From: Siminovitchia terrae | Lineage (GTDB): Bacteria > Bacillota > Bacilli > Bacillales > Bacillaceae_C | Direction of reading: 5' to 3' | DNA: 64,000 nt | Assembly: GCF_003605405.2 (NCBI RefSeq) | Contig: NZ_QYTW02000029.1 | Coordinates: 1-64,000, forward strand | Program-made: the position numbers and the translations under genes | In this document: positions 1-10,564 of the stretch, piece after piece | Layout of the letters: each line of letters opens with the position of its first letter | How positions within the stretch are numbered: the stretch's first letter is position 1 | The notes under the pieces: model-generated | What the model was told of the DNA's origin: nothing | What the model saw: only the letters and a program-made list of their open reading frames with translations | Database searches by the model: none

Positions 1-67
1 AATAACCGATTCGAAGTAAAAAACATGTTCCAGAAGGTAAAAGATGAAAAAATTCTCTTCCTTAGGC

Positions 68-161
68 ATTCGCACAATAATATGCCGTTTTCGCACGATA
101 ATGTCTAATTTCGCACGATAAACTCGATTTTCGCACGATTCGCTAGGATTTCGCACAATAA
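68..161. repeat. Array of five 13-bp direct repeats with 20-bp period
   Basis: Five near-identical units of the form TTTCGCACGATAA begin at 68, 89, 109, 129 and 149, so the repeat period is 21, 20, 20 and 20 bp. Each unit contains the hyphenated palindrome TCG-CA-CGA or its A variant; the 7-8 bases between units are unrelated. The array lies in the gap beyond the 3' end of yaaC, and 1-317 has no supported gene. The even spacing of about two helical turns would put every unit on the same DNA face, which suggests a protein-binding array, but a simple slipped-strand tandem repeat is also possible. No terminator clearly serves yaaC; a short inverted repeat around GGGAAATTTCCC at 297-310 is the only candidate. 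Confidence 0.8.
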
Positions 162-317
162 GTGGTTCATAGCGAAAAATCTGGATCAGAGGCTAAGTGC
201 GCAGTCCAAGACAGGGTCCATAGGCAAAACAAAAACACATTGTGCAGTATTAGCATATGCTCCTCTTTAAACCGCACTTAGTATGATTAAGGGAAAGGGA
301 AATTTCCCCTTTTTCCA

Positions 318-1262
318 CTACGTGCACTGTTTCATCAAGAAACGAAACATCATTCTCGGACACTTTACCTCAGATATTTCCAAAAAGGTATGGATAAATG
401 GATATGTATCATCCGCTGCTGTTTTGATTAGGTCAAACCACCACTCAGTTTCATAACGCGCAATCATGCTCAAATTATATAGTAGTAGGTAATGGACCAT
501 GATATCTGGAATATTGCTTAGTTGGTCAAAGGATACATTGATCCCATATAACTTCTTAAAAAGGTGGTATCTGAAAGGGGGATTTAGTTCAGATTGCTTT
601 CCATCAATTGTTAATTCATTTGGTATCCAATGGATAATCCCACCATTTTTTTCTTCAAGAAAATTCTTTAATCGCTTTTCACCCATATGGAAGGTATGTG
701 TTAATTCTATAGGGATGTGCCAATTATCGTTCATTTTATTGAATAAAATAATATTTCGTTTACGATGAATAAATTGAAATAAATCATCCAGTTCTGGAAT
801 GAGGGCAAGTAAATCCCCCATTTTGAATTTTTCCCCTTCCAAATGGTTCATCTGGAACATTTTCTCAGCAAAATGGGTACATAAACCGTTTTTTTGTATC
901 TTCACTTCGTCCTGAAAAAATTGATAGTTTCTTTTTTTCTTTTTTCTTGTCGATACTCCATGGGCAAGGACAGAAGTTGAATTAGGGTAATATGGATCAA
1001 TGGTAAGCAGCCCGGCCTTGATTAAATGTACGAAGCCGTAAAATAGAAGAACGGGTTTTATGGAAAAAGGGGAGCTGTAGGCCTGTTTATAGTAGGTTTG
1101 TGCCTGTTCTAAATAGTACATGAATGGGTAACAATTATCATAGCTTTTTCTCTCGGCCTCTGTAGTGCACAGATGTAGATAACATTTTTTTAAATAAAAT
1201 TGCACGGTGGAGGCGGATTGAAAATAATTGAATTTAAGCCATATTTCATCATGTTTCAACAT
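318..1262 (-). CDS. yaaC: YaaC family protein of unknown function
   Basis: A 314-residue protein matching YaaC by size (about 315 residues in B. subtilis) and by its conserved position directly upstream of and divergent from guaB. I chose the ATG at 1262 because a GGAGGGG ribosome-binding site lies just upstream on the minus strand; an upstream in-frame ATG at 1301 lacks one. I see no signal peptide or membrane segment. The protein is rich in aromatic and basic residues and has no catalytic motif I can name. The biochemical role of YaaC is not known to me. It points away from guaB, so the two share a short divergent promoter region. Confidence 0.85.
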   Translation of the reverse strand: MLKHDEIWLKFNYFQSASTVQFYLKKCYLHLCTTEAERKSYDNCYPFMYYLEQAQTYYKQAYSSPFSIKPVLLFYGFVHLIKAGLLTIDPYYPNSTSVLAHGVSTRKKKKRNYQFFQDEVKIQKNGLCTHFAEKMFQMNHLEGEKFKMGDLLALIPELDDLFQFIHRKRNIILFNKMNDNWHIPIELTHTFHMGEKRLKNFLEEKNGGIIHWIPNELTIDGKQSELNPPFRYHLFKKLYGINVSFDQLSNIPDIMVHYLLLYNLSMIARYETEWWFDLIKTAADDTYPFIHTFLEISEVKCPRMMFRFLMKQCT

Positions 1263-1310
1263 AAAAATCCCCTCCGAATAATTTGAAAAATGGAACATCA
1301 ACTGTATTCC

Positions 1311-1339
1311 TTGACAGTATTTTAACCAATTGATAACCT
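1311..1339 (+). promoter_or_regulatory. Sigma-A promoter of guaB
   Basis: TTGACA at 1311-1316 and TAACCT at 1334-1339 are separated by 17 bp, followed by a GCAGGGGG ribosome-binding site before guaB. The -35 is perfect; the -10 keeps only the TA...T positions. Confidence 0.5.
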
Positions 1340-1347
1340 ACTAATAA

Positions 1348-2838
<1,491 letters not shown>

Positions 2839-2865
2839 TGAGGGCGGGCTGATGCCCTAGTGGAA

Positions 2866-2899
2866 ATGACAGGACTCTGAGCGAGTCCTGTCATTTTTT
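2866..2899 (+). terminator. Rho-independent terminator of guaB
   Basis: ATGACAGGACTC pairs with GAGTCCTGTCAT across a 5-nt loop and is followed by a T run. Confidence 0.9.
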
Positions 2900-3019
2900 G
2901 TGAAAAGAGGTATAATTCCAATTTCCCCCGTAATGGAAATGACATATTTACAAGCTATTCATCCATGACCAACTATGTTAAAATGACAAACGGGTACATA
3001 ATATTTGGAGGGTCTACTT

Positions 3020-4357
3020 TTGAAAAAACAAGCGCATAAACGGTTTATAGCTTTCTTCGTCATGGTCATCATGCTCATTACCACAATAAATGTCCCTGCA
3101 AAGGCTTCCGCTGAAGACGCATTGGACATTCATGCGGACGCTGCAATTATTGTGGAAGCAAGCACAGGGAAAATTTTATATGCAAAAAATGAAGATACTG
3201 CACTCGGAATTGCATCTATGTCTAAAATGATGACCGAGTATTTAATGTTTGAAGCTATCCAAGATAAGAAAATTAAATGGGACCAAGAACAGACAATCAG
3301 CGATTATGTTCATGAAGTTTCCATAGATACAAATTTATCCAATGTTCCGCTTGAGGCAGGAAAAAAATATACAATTAAGCAATTATATGAAGCCATGGCC
3401 ATTTATTCGGCAAACGGAGCAACTATTGCTATTGCTGAGGCCATTGCAGGTTCTGAACAAAAATTCGTTGATCTGATGAATGCCAAAGCAAAAGAGCTTG
3501 GCTTGGAAAATTATAAATTTGTCAATTCAACTGGATTAAATAATAAGGATTTAAAAGGGAAGCATGTTAAAGGAACGGGTGCTGAGGAAGAAAATATTAT
3601 GTCAGCGCGTGCCATGGCAAAATTGGCGTCACAGCTGTTGACTGATTATCCGGAAGTCCTAGAAACAACAAGCATTCCGGAAAAAACTTTCCCAGGAATG
3701 CCTGAAAAAATGAAAAACTGGAACTGGATGCTGCCATCCCTTATTTTCAGTTATGAAGGCGTTGATGGTCTAAAAACAGGAACAACTGACTTTGCGGGCT
3801 ATTGTTTTACGGGTACGGCCAAGAAAAATGATATGCGGGTTATAACTGTTGTCATGAATGCCAAGGATAAAAACGGGAAAGGTGAATACAAGTCTCGCTT
3901 TGTGGAAACAAAGAAAATGTTGGACTATGCTTTCAACAATTTTTCTATGAAAGAACTCTATCCCGATGATTATCAAGTCAAAGGTCATGAGTCCCTCCCT
4001 GTTATTAACGGCAAAGAAAAGAAGGTTGCTATTCAATCAGACGCTCCGATCCAGGTTGTTATAAGGAACGGGGAAGAGAAGTCGTATAAGCCTGAATTCA
4101 AAGTGAATAAAAACCTTTTAAATAAGGATGGTCAATTGACTGCACCTGTGAAAAAAGGTGAAAAAATTGGATCCCTTGAATTAAAATATGAGGGTGAGCA
4201 TGATTATGGATATATTAGCAAGCCTGCTTCAGCTAATATGGTAACAGTGGAAAAAGTGGAAAAGTCAAATTGGTTTGTCCTATCCATGAGAAGTATTGGC
4301 GGTTTTATTGGGGACGTATGGAACAGTGCTGCCAAGACTGTTAAAGGCTGGTTCTGA
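3020..4357 (+). CDS. dacA: D-alanyl-D-alanine carboxypeptidase (PBP5)
   Basis: DacA trims the terminal D-Ala from peptidoglycan stem pentapeptides on the outer membrane face. A TTG start at 3020 is chosen because GGAGGGT lies six bases upstream; this gives 445 residues, close to the B. subtilis protein (443). A signal peptide is visible (basic start, hydrophobic core, Ala-rich cleavage near KASA). The active-site motifs SMSK (serine about residue 66), SAN and KTGTT are in order. A C-terminal beta-rich domain follows, and the last segment resembles the amphipathic anchor of PBP5. In B. subtilis pdxS-pdxT follow dacA; here the serS leader follows directly. Confidence 0.96.
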   Translation: MKKQAHKRFIAFFVMVIMLITTINVPAKASAEDALDIHADAAIIVEASTGKILYAKNEDTALGIASMSKMMTEYLMFEAIQDKKIKWDQEQTISDYVHEVSIDTNLSNVPLEAGKKYTIKQLYEAMAIYSANGATIAIAEAIAGSEQKFVDLMNAKAKELGLENYKFVNSTGLNNKDLKGKHVKGTGAEEENIMSARAMAKLASQLLTDYPEVLETTSIPEKTFPGMPEKMKNWNWMLPSLIFSYEGVDGLKTGTTDFAGYCFTGTAKKNDMRVITVVMNAKDKNGKGEYKSRFVETKKMLDYAFNNFSMKELYPDDYQVKGHESLPVINGKEKKVAIQSDAPIQVVIRNGEEKSYKPEFKVNKNLLNKDGQLTAPVKKGEKIGSLELKYEGEHDYGYISKPASANMVTVEKVEKSNWFVLSMRSIGGFIGDVWNSAAKTVKGWF

Positions 4358-4382
4358 TGTTGATGCAAGTTTTATAAAAAAT

Positions 4383-4411
4383 TTGCATTTATATAGAGGA
4401 TATAGTATAGT
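4383..4411 (+). promoter_or_regulatory. Sigma-A promoter of the serS leader
   Basis: TTGCAT (4383-4388) and TATAGT (4406-4411) with a 17-bp spacer lie immediately upstream of the T-box leader. Confidence 0.55.
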
Positions 4412-4414
4412 ATC

Positions 4415-4665
4415 AGAAAATTGATATGAGCGAACGTGTAGAAAGGAAATAGTAGCAGGTAACGCGTCTTTCAGAGAGCCGGTGGTTGGTGAGAATCGGC
4501 AGCGCAACCCGCGAATCCATCCTTGAGCAAAATGCCGAATGCCTTGGCTAGTAAGCATTTTCGGGTCACACCCGTTATCCAATAAAGAGGAAAGCAGTAT
4601 GCTTTCAATATGGGTGGCAACGCGGGTAAACTCTCGTCCCTTTTGGGATTGGGAGTTTTTTTGTT
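4415..4665 (+). promoter_or_regulatory. T-box riboswitch (tRNA-Ser sensing) of serS
   Basis: The leader has the T-box landmarks in order: an AG-rich stem I with the AGAGAGCCGGTGG and GAGAATCGGC segments, a candidate specifier triplet TCC (serine) at 4516-4518 in the context GAATCCA, the invariant T-box GGGTGGCAACGCGGGT at 4612-4627, and a terminator (ACTC...TCCC / GGGA...GGAGT then T run) at 4628-4665. Uncharged tRNA-Ser would stabilise the antiterminator and allow serS transcription. The specifier assignment is my inference from position and identity; the T-box itself is clear. Confidence 0.93.
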
Positions 4666-4672
4666 TTTTTAA

Positions 4673-5968
<1,296 letters not shown>

Positions 5969-6041
5969 GGGGAGAAAGTATTCGCAGGATAATCCCCGTT
6001 TTTGAAAGATCAGAGCTCTACACAATTATTTCGATGTTACA

Positions 6042-6076
6042 AGAAGCGGCTCCAATTTTAGGAGCCGCCCTTTTTA
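6042..6076. terminator. Bidirectional terminator between serS and yaaH
   Basis: GCGGCTCC pairs with GGAGCCGC across a short AT loop, with T runs on the plus strand and an A-rich flank that would serve as a T run on the minus strand. It lies between convergent genes. Confidence 0.75.
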
Positions 6077-6129
6077 ATGATCTGATTATCTTAACTTCAG
6101 TGCCACTGATCAGACACCTAACGCTTTTC

Positions 6130-7419
6130 TTAGATATTTTTTTTTACATTAAAATTATCTGTAATCAGTAGCCAGTTTTGTGGGAAGGGAAGTCCGAGCT
6201 TCCAATAGCCGACACCACGGATGCCCAGTTCTTTGACCAGATTAAATTTTGCTTGTATGGACCGCGCATCTTCAAACCAAACCTCATGTTCTTTCCCGTC
6301 TTGGTCAGTATAATGGAAAAATGGTGCTTGTGCTTTTGTATCATATTCGATGGCAGCGTTGTTTTCCGCGGCGATTTGTATGGCCCTTTGAGGGCTGACG
6401 GCCGTTGCTGTCGTCCCTTGAACAAAGGGAAGTGTCCAATCGTATCCATATAGATTTTGGCCCATCATGATTTTTTCGGGTGGGATTTCGGTAATGGCGT
6501 ATTCCAGCACATCTCTGACAGAGTTAATAGGAGATACGGCCATGGCAGGGCCGCCGCTGTATCCCCATTCATAGGTCATGATCAATGTATAGTCAACAAT
6601 TTCTCCATGCGCCTTATAATCATGACCTTCATACCACTCACCTTTTTGTGTTGCACTTGTTTTTGGAGCCAGCGCAGTTGAAATGATAAATCCTTCCCGA
6701 TGAAAAAGATCTTTGGCTCTTCGAAGAAAGTTATTATATGCTTCTCTGTCCTCGCCAGCTATTCTTTCAAAGTCAAAATGAATATCCGTAAATCCGACCC
6801 GCTTCGCTTCAGCAAGTATATTATTTAAAAATGTTGTTTGAACCTTTTCGTCTGTAAGGAGAATATGGACTAATTCCGTATTAAACTGTCCTTCTTCCTG
6901 ATTGGCTAATACCATGGCAAGAGCTGTATTGTTTGCTTTTGCTATATCCGGGAATCTGTTAAGATTCGGGGGATCCAGCGATCCGTCTCGTTTTGGAAAA
7001 TAAGAAAAGGGAGCTAGGTAAGTCAAATAGGGAGATGCTTCCCTTGCGCTGGATTCAAGCTGCGGTGATACTTCTCCAACCCGCCTCGGTTCCACATAGG
7101 CTAAAAACTCCCCATCTCTTTTTGCTCTTTGTGGAATGTAGAGTCGCAGTCCTACTTGAATAGGCTGGTTTACATGAATACCGTTAATTCGTGCCAATTC
7201 CTGATAGGAAATCCCAAATTTTTGGGCTATGGCCCACAGGCTGTCACCAGGCTGTACCCAGTAAAAACTGCCTAAAATAGGAATGACCAATGCTTGCCCA
7301 ACGACCAACTGATCTCGATTGGGAAGTTGATTTGCTTCGGCAATAATGGCAGGAGAGATATTATAACGAGAGGCAATTGAGTTCAATGTCTCATTGGGCT
7401 CGACGACATGAATCTGCAT
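6130..7419 (-). CDS. yaaH: Spore peptidoglycan N-acetylglucosaminidase SleL (YaaH)
   Basis: The 429-residue protein has two N-terminal LysM domains (about residues 2-46 and 51-97, each with the GD/NE-SLxxIA pattern) that bind cortex peptidoglycan, then a GH18-type barrel. The catalytic strand DIHFDFE carries the acidic pair typical of the family. B. subtilis YaaH (427 residues) and B. cereus/anthracis SleL are coat-associated enzymes that degrade cortex fragments during germination. There is no signal peptide, as expected for a protein made in the mother cell. The minus-strand upstream region carries a sigma-E type -10. Confidence 0.93.
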   Translation of the reverse strand: MQIHVVEPNETLNSIASRYNISPAIIAEANQLPNRDQLVVGQALVIPILGSFYWVQPGDSLWAIAQKFGISYQELARINGIHVNQPIQVGLRLYIPQRAKRDGEFLAYVEPRRVGEVSPQLESSAREASPYLTYLAPFSYFPKRDGSLDPPNLNRFPDIAKANNTALAMVLANQEEGQFNTELVHILLTDEKVQTTFLNNILAEAKRVGFTDIHFDFERIAGEDREAYNNFLRRAKDLFHREGFIISTALAPKTSATQKGEWYEGHDYKAHGEIVDYTLIMTYEWGYSGGPAMAVSPINSVRDVLEYAITEIPPEKIMMGQNLYGYDWTLPFVQGTTATAVSPQRAIQIAAENNAAIEYDTKAQAPFFHYTDQDGKEHEVWFEDARSIQAKFNLVKELGIRGVGYWKLGLPFPQNWLLITDNFNVKKNI

Positions 7420-7467
7420 GTTTTTCCTCCTTATAGCTGTTCAAAAATATATAATTCACCTTGTCCC

Positions 7468-7496
7468 ATTGTATGTATTATGTAAAAATAAAAGAC
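7468..7496 (-). promoter_or_regulatory. Candidate sigma-E promoter of yaaH
   Basis: On the minus strand, CATACAAT (7468-7475) is an exact match to the sigma-E -10 consensus CATACANT. A GTCTTTT box lies 14-15 bp upstream, a weaker match to the -35. YaaH is a sigma-E regulon member in B. subtilis. Confidence 0.6.
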
Positions 7497-7537
7497 CAAT
7501 CAATATTTTCAAAATCAGATACACTTAGGTGATACAA

Positions 7538-8005
7538 ATGGAAAGAGAAGAAAAGTATATGCGATTAGCAATCGCTGAAGCAAAGAAAGCTGAAGAGATG
7601 CAGGAAGTTCCCATTGGAGCGGTCGTTGTACTCAATGACGAAGTAGTGGCTGCCGCCCATAACAGACGGGAGACGGATCAAAATGCTGTTGCGCATGCGG
7701 AACTGTTGGCTATTGAAGAAGCCTGTGAAAAATTGGGAACATGGAGGCTGGAAGAAGCCGAGTTATTTGTAACACTGGAACCTTGCCCGATGTGCAGCGG
7801 AGCTATTATTTTATCCAGGGTCAAAAAGGTTGTGTACGGAGCATCTGATCCGAAGGCTGGCTGTGCTGGAACATTAATGAATCTATTGACGGATGAACGG
7901 TTCAATCATCAAAGTGAGGTTATAAATGGAGTTTTGGGAGAAGAGTGCGGGAGGCTCTTGAGTGATTTTTTTCGATCCATTCGCCAAAAAAAGAAAAAGT
8001 TATAA
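7538..8005 (+). CDS. tadA: tRNA-specific adenosine-34 deaminase
   Basis: TadA converts the wobble adenosine of tRNA-Arg(ACG) to inosine. The protein (155 residues from ATG 7538; an in-frame GTG at 7529 is less likely because AGGTGAT is then not used as the ribosome-binding site) has the deaminase zinc motifs HAE (proton shuttle glutamate) and PCPMCSG. The basic C-terminal tail IRQKKKKL is typical of Bacillus TadA. It is followed by the SRP RNA gene, the same neighbour as in B. subtilis. Confidence 0.96.
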   Translation: MEREEKYMRLAIAEAKKAEEMQEVPIGAVVVLNDEVVAAAHNRRETDQNAVAHAELLAIEEACEKLGTWRLEEAELFVTLEPCPMCSGAIILSRVKKVVYGASDPKAGCAGTLMNLLTDERFNHQSEVINGVLGEECGRLLSDFFRSIRQKKKKL

Positions 8006-8067
8006 GTGCAGGAGCAGCGACTGAGCGTTTTAACGGGATTTCTTAGTAATACATGAGCGTGACAGAA

Positions 8068-8098
8068 GCAGACAAAACTTTTGAACATCCTCTATTGA
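8068..8098 (-). repeat. Solo end of the GTTCAAAAAG repeat family
   Basis: Read on the minus strand, this is AGAGGATGTTCAAAAGTTTTG, which matches the left end of the longer repeat at 18434-18585. Only one end is present, so it looks like a decayed copy. Confidence 0.5.
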
Positions 8099-8131
8099 GT
8101 CATGGGAATTTTTGATAAAATGTAACAGACA

Positions 8132-8160
8132 TTGATTTTTCATTGAAAAAGTAGTAAAAT
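8132..8160 (+). promoter_or_regulatory. Promoter of the SRP RNA gene
   Basis: TTGATT (8132-8137), 17-bp spacer, TAAAAT (8155-8160), ending seven bases before the start of the RNA homology. Confidence 0.75.
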
Positions 8161-8166
8161 AGGTTA

Positions 8167-8436
8167 TGCCGCGCTAGACGGGGAAGTAGCGGATCCCTGT
8201 ACCCGAAATCCGCTCCAGCGGGGTTGAATCCCTTCCAGAGGCAGCTGTTTTGTCTGGTCTGCCTCAAGTAAGTGGTGTAGACACCCGGGTCCTGCGCAAT
8301 GGGAACCCATGAATCATGTCAGGTCCGGAAGGAAGCAGCATTAAGTGGAACCTCTCATGTGCCGCGGGGCAGCCTGGGTCGAGCTAACTGCTTGAGTAAC
8401 GCAGATGAAGCACTGTCGAAGGAAGGTGCGCGGTAT
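8167..8436 (+). ncRNA. scr: Signal recognition particle RNA (Bacillus-type, with Alu domain)
   Basis: The large SRP RNA (about 270 nt) forms the SRP with Ffh and the HBsu protein and targets nascent secretory and membrane proteins. The diagnostic domain IV sequence GTCAGGTCCGGAAGGAAGCA is present near 8320, flanked by long complementary arms, and the 5' TGCCGCGCTA pairs with the 3' GTGCGCGGTA. The overall order of segments matches the B. subtilis scRNA, including the Alu-type extension. Ends are placed from that pairing and could shift by a few bases. Confidence 0.95.
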
Positions 8437-8450
8437 TGACTAAGAAACGA

Positions 8451-8487
8451 CAAACCCATTCGCAATTAAAGCGGATGGGTTTTTTGT
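8451..8487 (+). terminator. Terminator of the SRP RNA gene
   Basis: AACCCATTCGC pairs with GCGGATGGGTT across an AT loop, followed by six T. Confidence 0.9.
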
Positions 8488-8546
8488 GAGTAAAGAAAGT
8501 ATAACTTGTTATGAAAAATTTAATTCAAAGGTAGCTTTTTCTTTGT

Positions 8547-8725
8547 TCAGCTACGACGTACAGGAAGTACTAGTGCAAGCGAAGCGACAGGACGTCGCGT
8601 TCTGATCCTGCAAGCGCCTAGCCCCTCGAGGTCACAAGCTGCTTCCCTGTGGTGGCTGAAGGACTGCCTCCTCGGGAATCGTCTTGTGCTTGTCGGGGCT
8701 AAACAAGGCGCTTGCGCTTTTCTTA
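8547..8725. repeat. Palindrome-rich intergenic repeat, copy A
   Basis: This fills most of the 300-bp gap before the DUF2207 gene. It contains the hairpin GCGAC-AGGAC-GTCGC (8584-8598), then a larger unit bounded by CAAGCGCC (8611-8618) and GGCGCTTG (8707-8714) with a nested GCCCC/GGGGC pair, ending in GCGCTTTTCTT. Related degenerate units occur at 13495, 14112, 34417, 43669, 49745 and 58852. No ORF or promoter is evident in it. Confidence 0.75.
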
Positions 8726-8787
8726 TGATTTGAAACCTAAACCGCTCTAAATCGTAATCAATATAACTGAAGAGAGGTGAATATTTT

Positions 8788-10452
8788 ATGTTGAAAAAAT
8801 ATATCCTTCCTACTTTGATCCTTTTGTTTTTTATTCCATCGTCTGTTTATGCCGTTGACTTTTCAATCCCTGATGTGAAAATAGATGCCTATTTACAGGA
8901 AGACGGAGATGTCAATGTCAACGAACGACATACTTATACTTTTGATGGAAAGTTTAATGGCATTACCCGGGAAATATTCCCGAAAAAAGGTGCGGAAATA
9001 AGGGACTTAATGGCGAAGGAGAAAGAAAAAAGTCTAAAGGTGGAAAAAGAGGAAGAACTGTATAAAATTCACCGTAGCGGTAAGGATGAAACGATCCATG
9101 TAGATATACACTATATCATCAAGAATGGGATGGATAAGTATAACGATGTAACAGAATTTTATTGGCCATTTTTTGATGATCGAAATGAAGCTGATTATGG
9201 GAAAATGACCATTGCCATTCATCCCCCTCAACCGACAGATGATGCCATTGCGTTAGGGTATGAGTCGGCCTTTAAAACGGAGAACGTGGCAGATGATGGA
9301 ACGGTCGTCTTTTCAATGGGAGAAGTGGAAGCCGGAGAAAATGGCGATGTAAGGGTTGCTTATGACTCAACATTATTTCCTGCTATGTCACTGACAGCAA
9401 ATAGAGAAATGAAAGAAGAAATCGTCAGCGAGAAAAGAACGATGGAAGAGAACGCAATCATTTATGCGAAGAATAAAAGAAAGACGGCCTCAACAGCGAT
9501 ATGGGTTTTGGTAGGCTTCACCGCTTTGTTTGTAGTCATAGCTATGAATGAATTTAATCGATCCAAGCGGAAAAGGAAGGCTGCCATAGATGCCGTTTTT
9601 AATCAAAGACTAAAAATTCCTGAGCAGCAAATGAGTATGCCTGCGACTATCTTTTTTACAGACGAATTTCATAACAGTACGATAGCGGCAGGATTGATGG
9701 ATCTTGTTCGTCAGGGTTATGTTAAACAGACAAAAGAGGGGTATTTCCAATTAATCAGTAGAGAAGCGGCAGAGGAGCATGAGAGGATTCTCATCAGTTT
9801 CTTATTCGATAAAATCGGATGGAACGGGGAGTTCTGCATGGATAACTTGGAAGAATTTATGGAAAATAAGAAAAACCACATGAAATACATCAATGAGATC
9901 AATAGATGGAAAGCGGCGGTTACAAATGAAACAAAGCAGGCTAGTTTATATGACCAAAGAAAAACAGTGAGAATAGCAGCTGGATTATTAAGCCTTTTTC
10001 CTTTTTGGTTTATCATTCTGTCGGCTAAATATGATCTTTTCTTATACATGACTTTATTTATTTTACTGTTTATTGTCTATTTGGGGTTTTCAATTTTTTA
10101 CAAGTCTTTGGCAGTAAAAGGGATGCGCATGCAGGAAGAGTGGAGGAGATTGGTTAATGAATTTGATCGAATTTCTGATTGGAATTGGAAACTCTATAAC
10201 GAAGATGACCGAATGCGGGCGATGATTTATTCACTTGGAATCGAAGGGGCAATCTCTGCCAAAATGAACAGAGTTCTCGATGAATCAGCCAGCTCTTCAA
10301 GCTTTTATCCGATGAACTGGTTAGTCTTGACGTCATCTTTTGATATGGCGGGAGAGCAGGCAAAAGACACAGTTGCATCTCAATCAAGCGGAAGCTCCTC
10401 TTCAGTTGGTGGTGGAGTTGGAGGCGGTGGTGGCGGATCAGGGGCATTTTAG
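8788..10452 (+). CDS. DUF2207 family membrane protein
   Basis: A 554-residue protein with a signal peptide (residues 1-22, hydrophobic core then SSVYA), an extracellular beta-rich DUF2207 domain to about residue 230, a first membrane helix near 237-257, a cytoplasmic middle region, and a pair of membrane helices near 395-440. The extreme C terminus is a Ser/Gly-rich tail ending GGSGAF, the usual ending of this family. The function of DUF2207 proteins is unknown to me. A clear GAAGAGAGGTG site precedes the ATG. It is inserted between scr and dnaX, which are adjacent in B. subtilis, so it is a lineage-specific neighbour. Confidence 0.85.
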   Translation: MLKKYILPTLILLFFIPSSVYAVDFSIPDVKIDAYLQEDGDVNVNERHTYTFDGKFNGITREIFPKKGAEIRDLMAKEKEKSLKVEKEEELYKIHRSGKDETIHVDIHYIIKNGMDKYNDVTEFYWPFFDDRNEADYGKMTIAIHPPQPTDDAIALGYESAFKTENVADDGTVVFSMGEVEAGENGDVRVAYDSTLFPAMSLTANREMKEEIVSEKRTMEENAIIYAKNKRKTASTAIWVLVGFTALFVVIAMNEFNRSKRKRKAAIDAVFNQRLKIPEQQMSMPATIFFTDEFHNSTIAAGLMDLVRQGYVKQTKEGYFQLISREAAEEHERILISFLFDKIGWNGEFCMDNLEEFMENKKNHMKYINEINRWKAAVTNETKQASLYDQRKTVRIAAGLLSLFPFWFIILSAKYDLFLYMTLFILLFIVYLGFSIFYKSLAVKGMRMQEEWRRLVNEFDRISDWNWKLYNEDDRMRAMIYSLGIEGAISAKMNRVLDESASSSSFYPMNWLVLTSSFDMAGEQAKDTVASQSSGSSSSVGGGVGGGGGGSGAF

Positions 10453-10564
10453 CTGGTTCTTTCATCCCATTTATATCTTTTTTCAATGACACTCTTCCTG
10501 TGATTTCCCTTCGGATTAAGGTATAATACATTGTAGTACAAATAACTTTACAGGGAGGCAGAGC

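Noticed and set aside
68-161. CRISPR array
   Set aside because: Units are 13 bp with 7-8 bp spacers, far shorter than CRISPR repeats and spacers, and no cas genes are present.
499-768. Plus-strand frame opposite yaaC, and many similar frames opposite other genes
   Set aside because: These are shadows of real genes: no ribosome-binding site and no recognisable protein.
2950-2990. Promoter for dacA
   Set aside because: TAAAAT at 2979-2984 is a fair -10, but no -35 at 16-18 bp could be found, so it is not listed.
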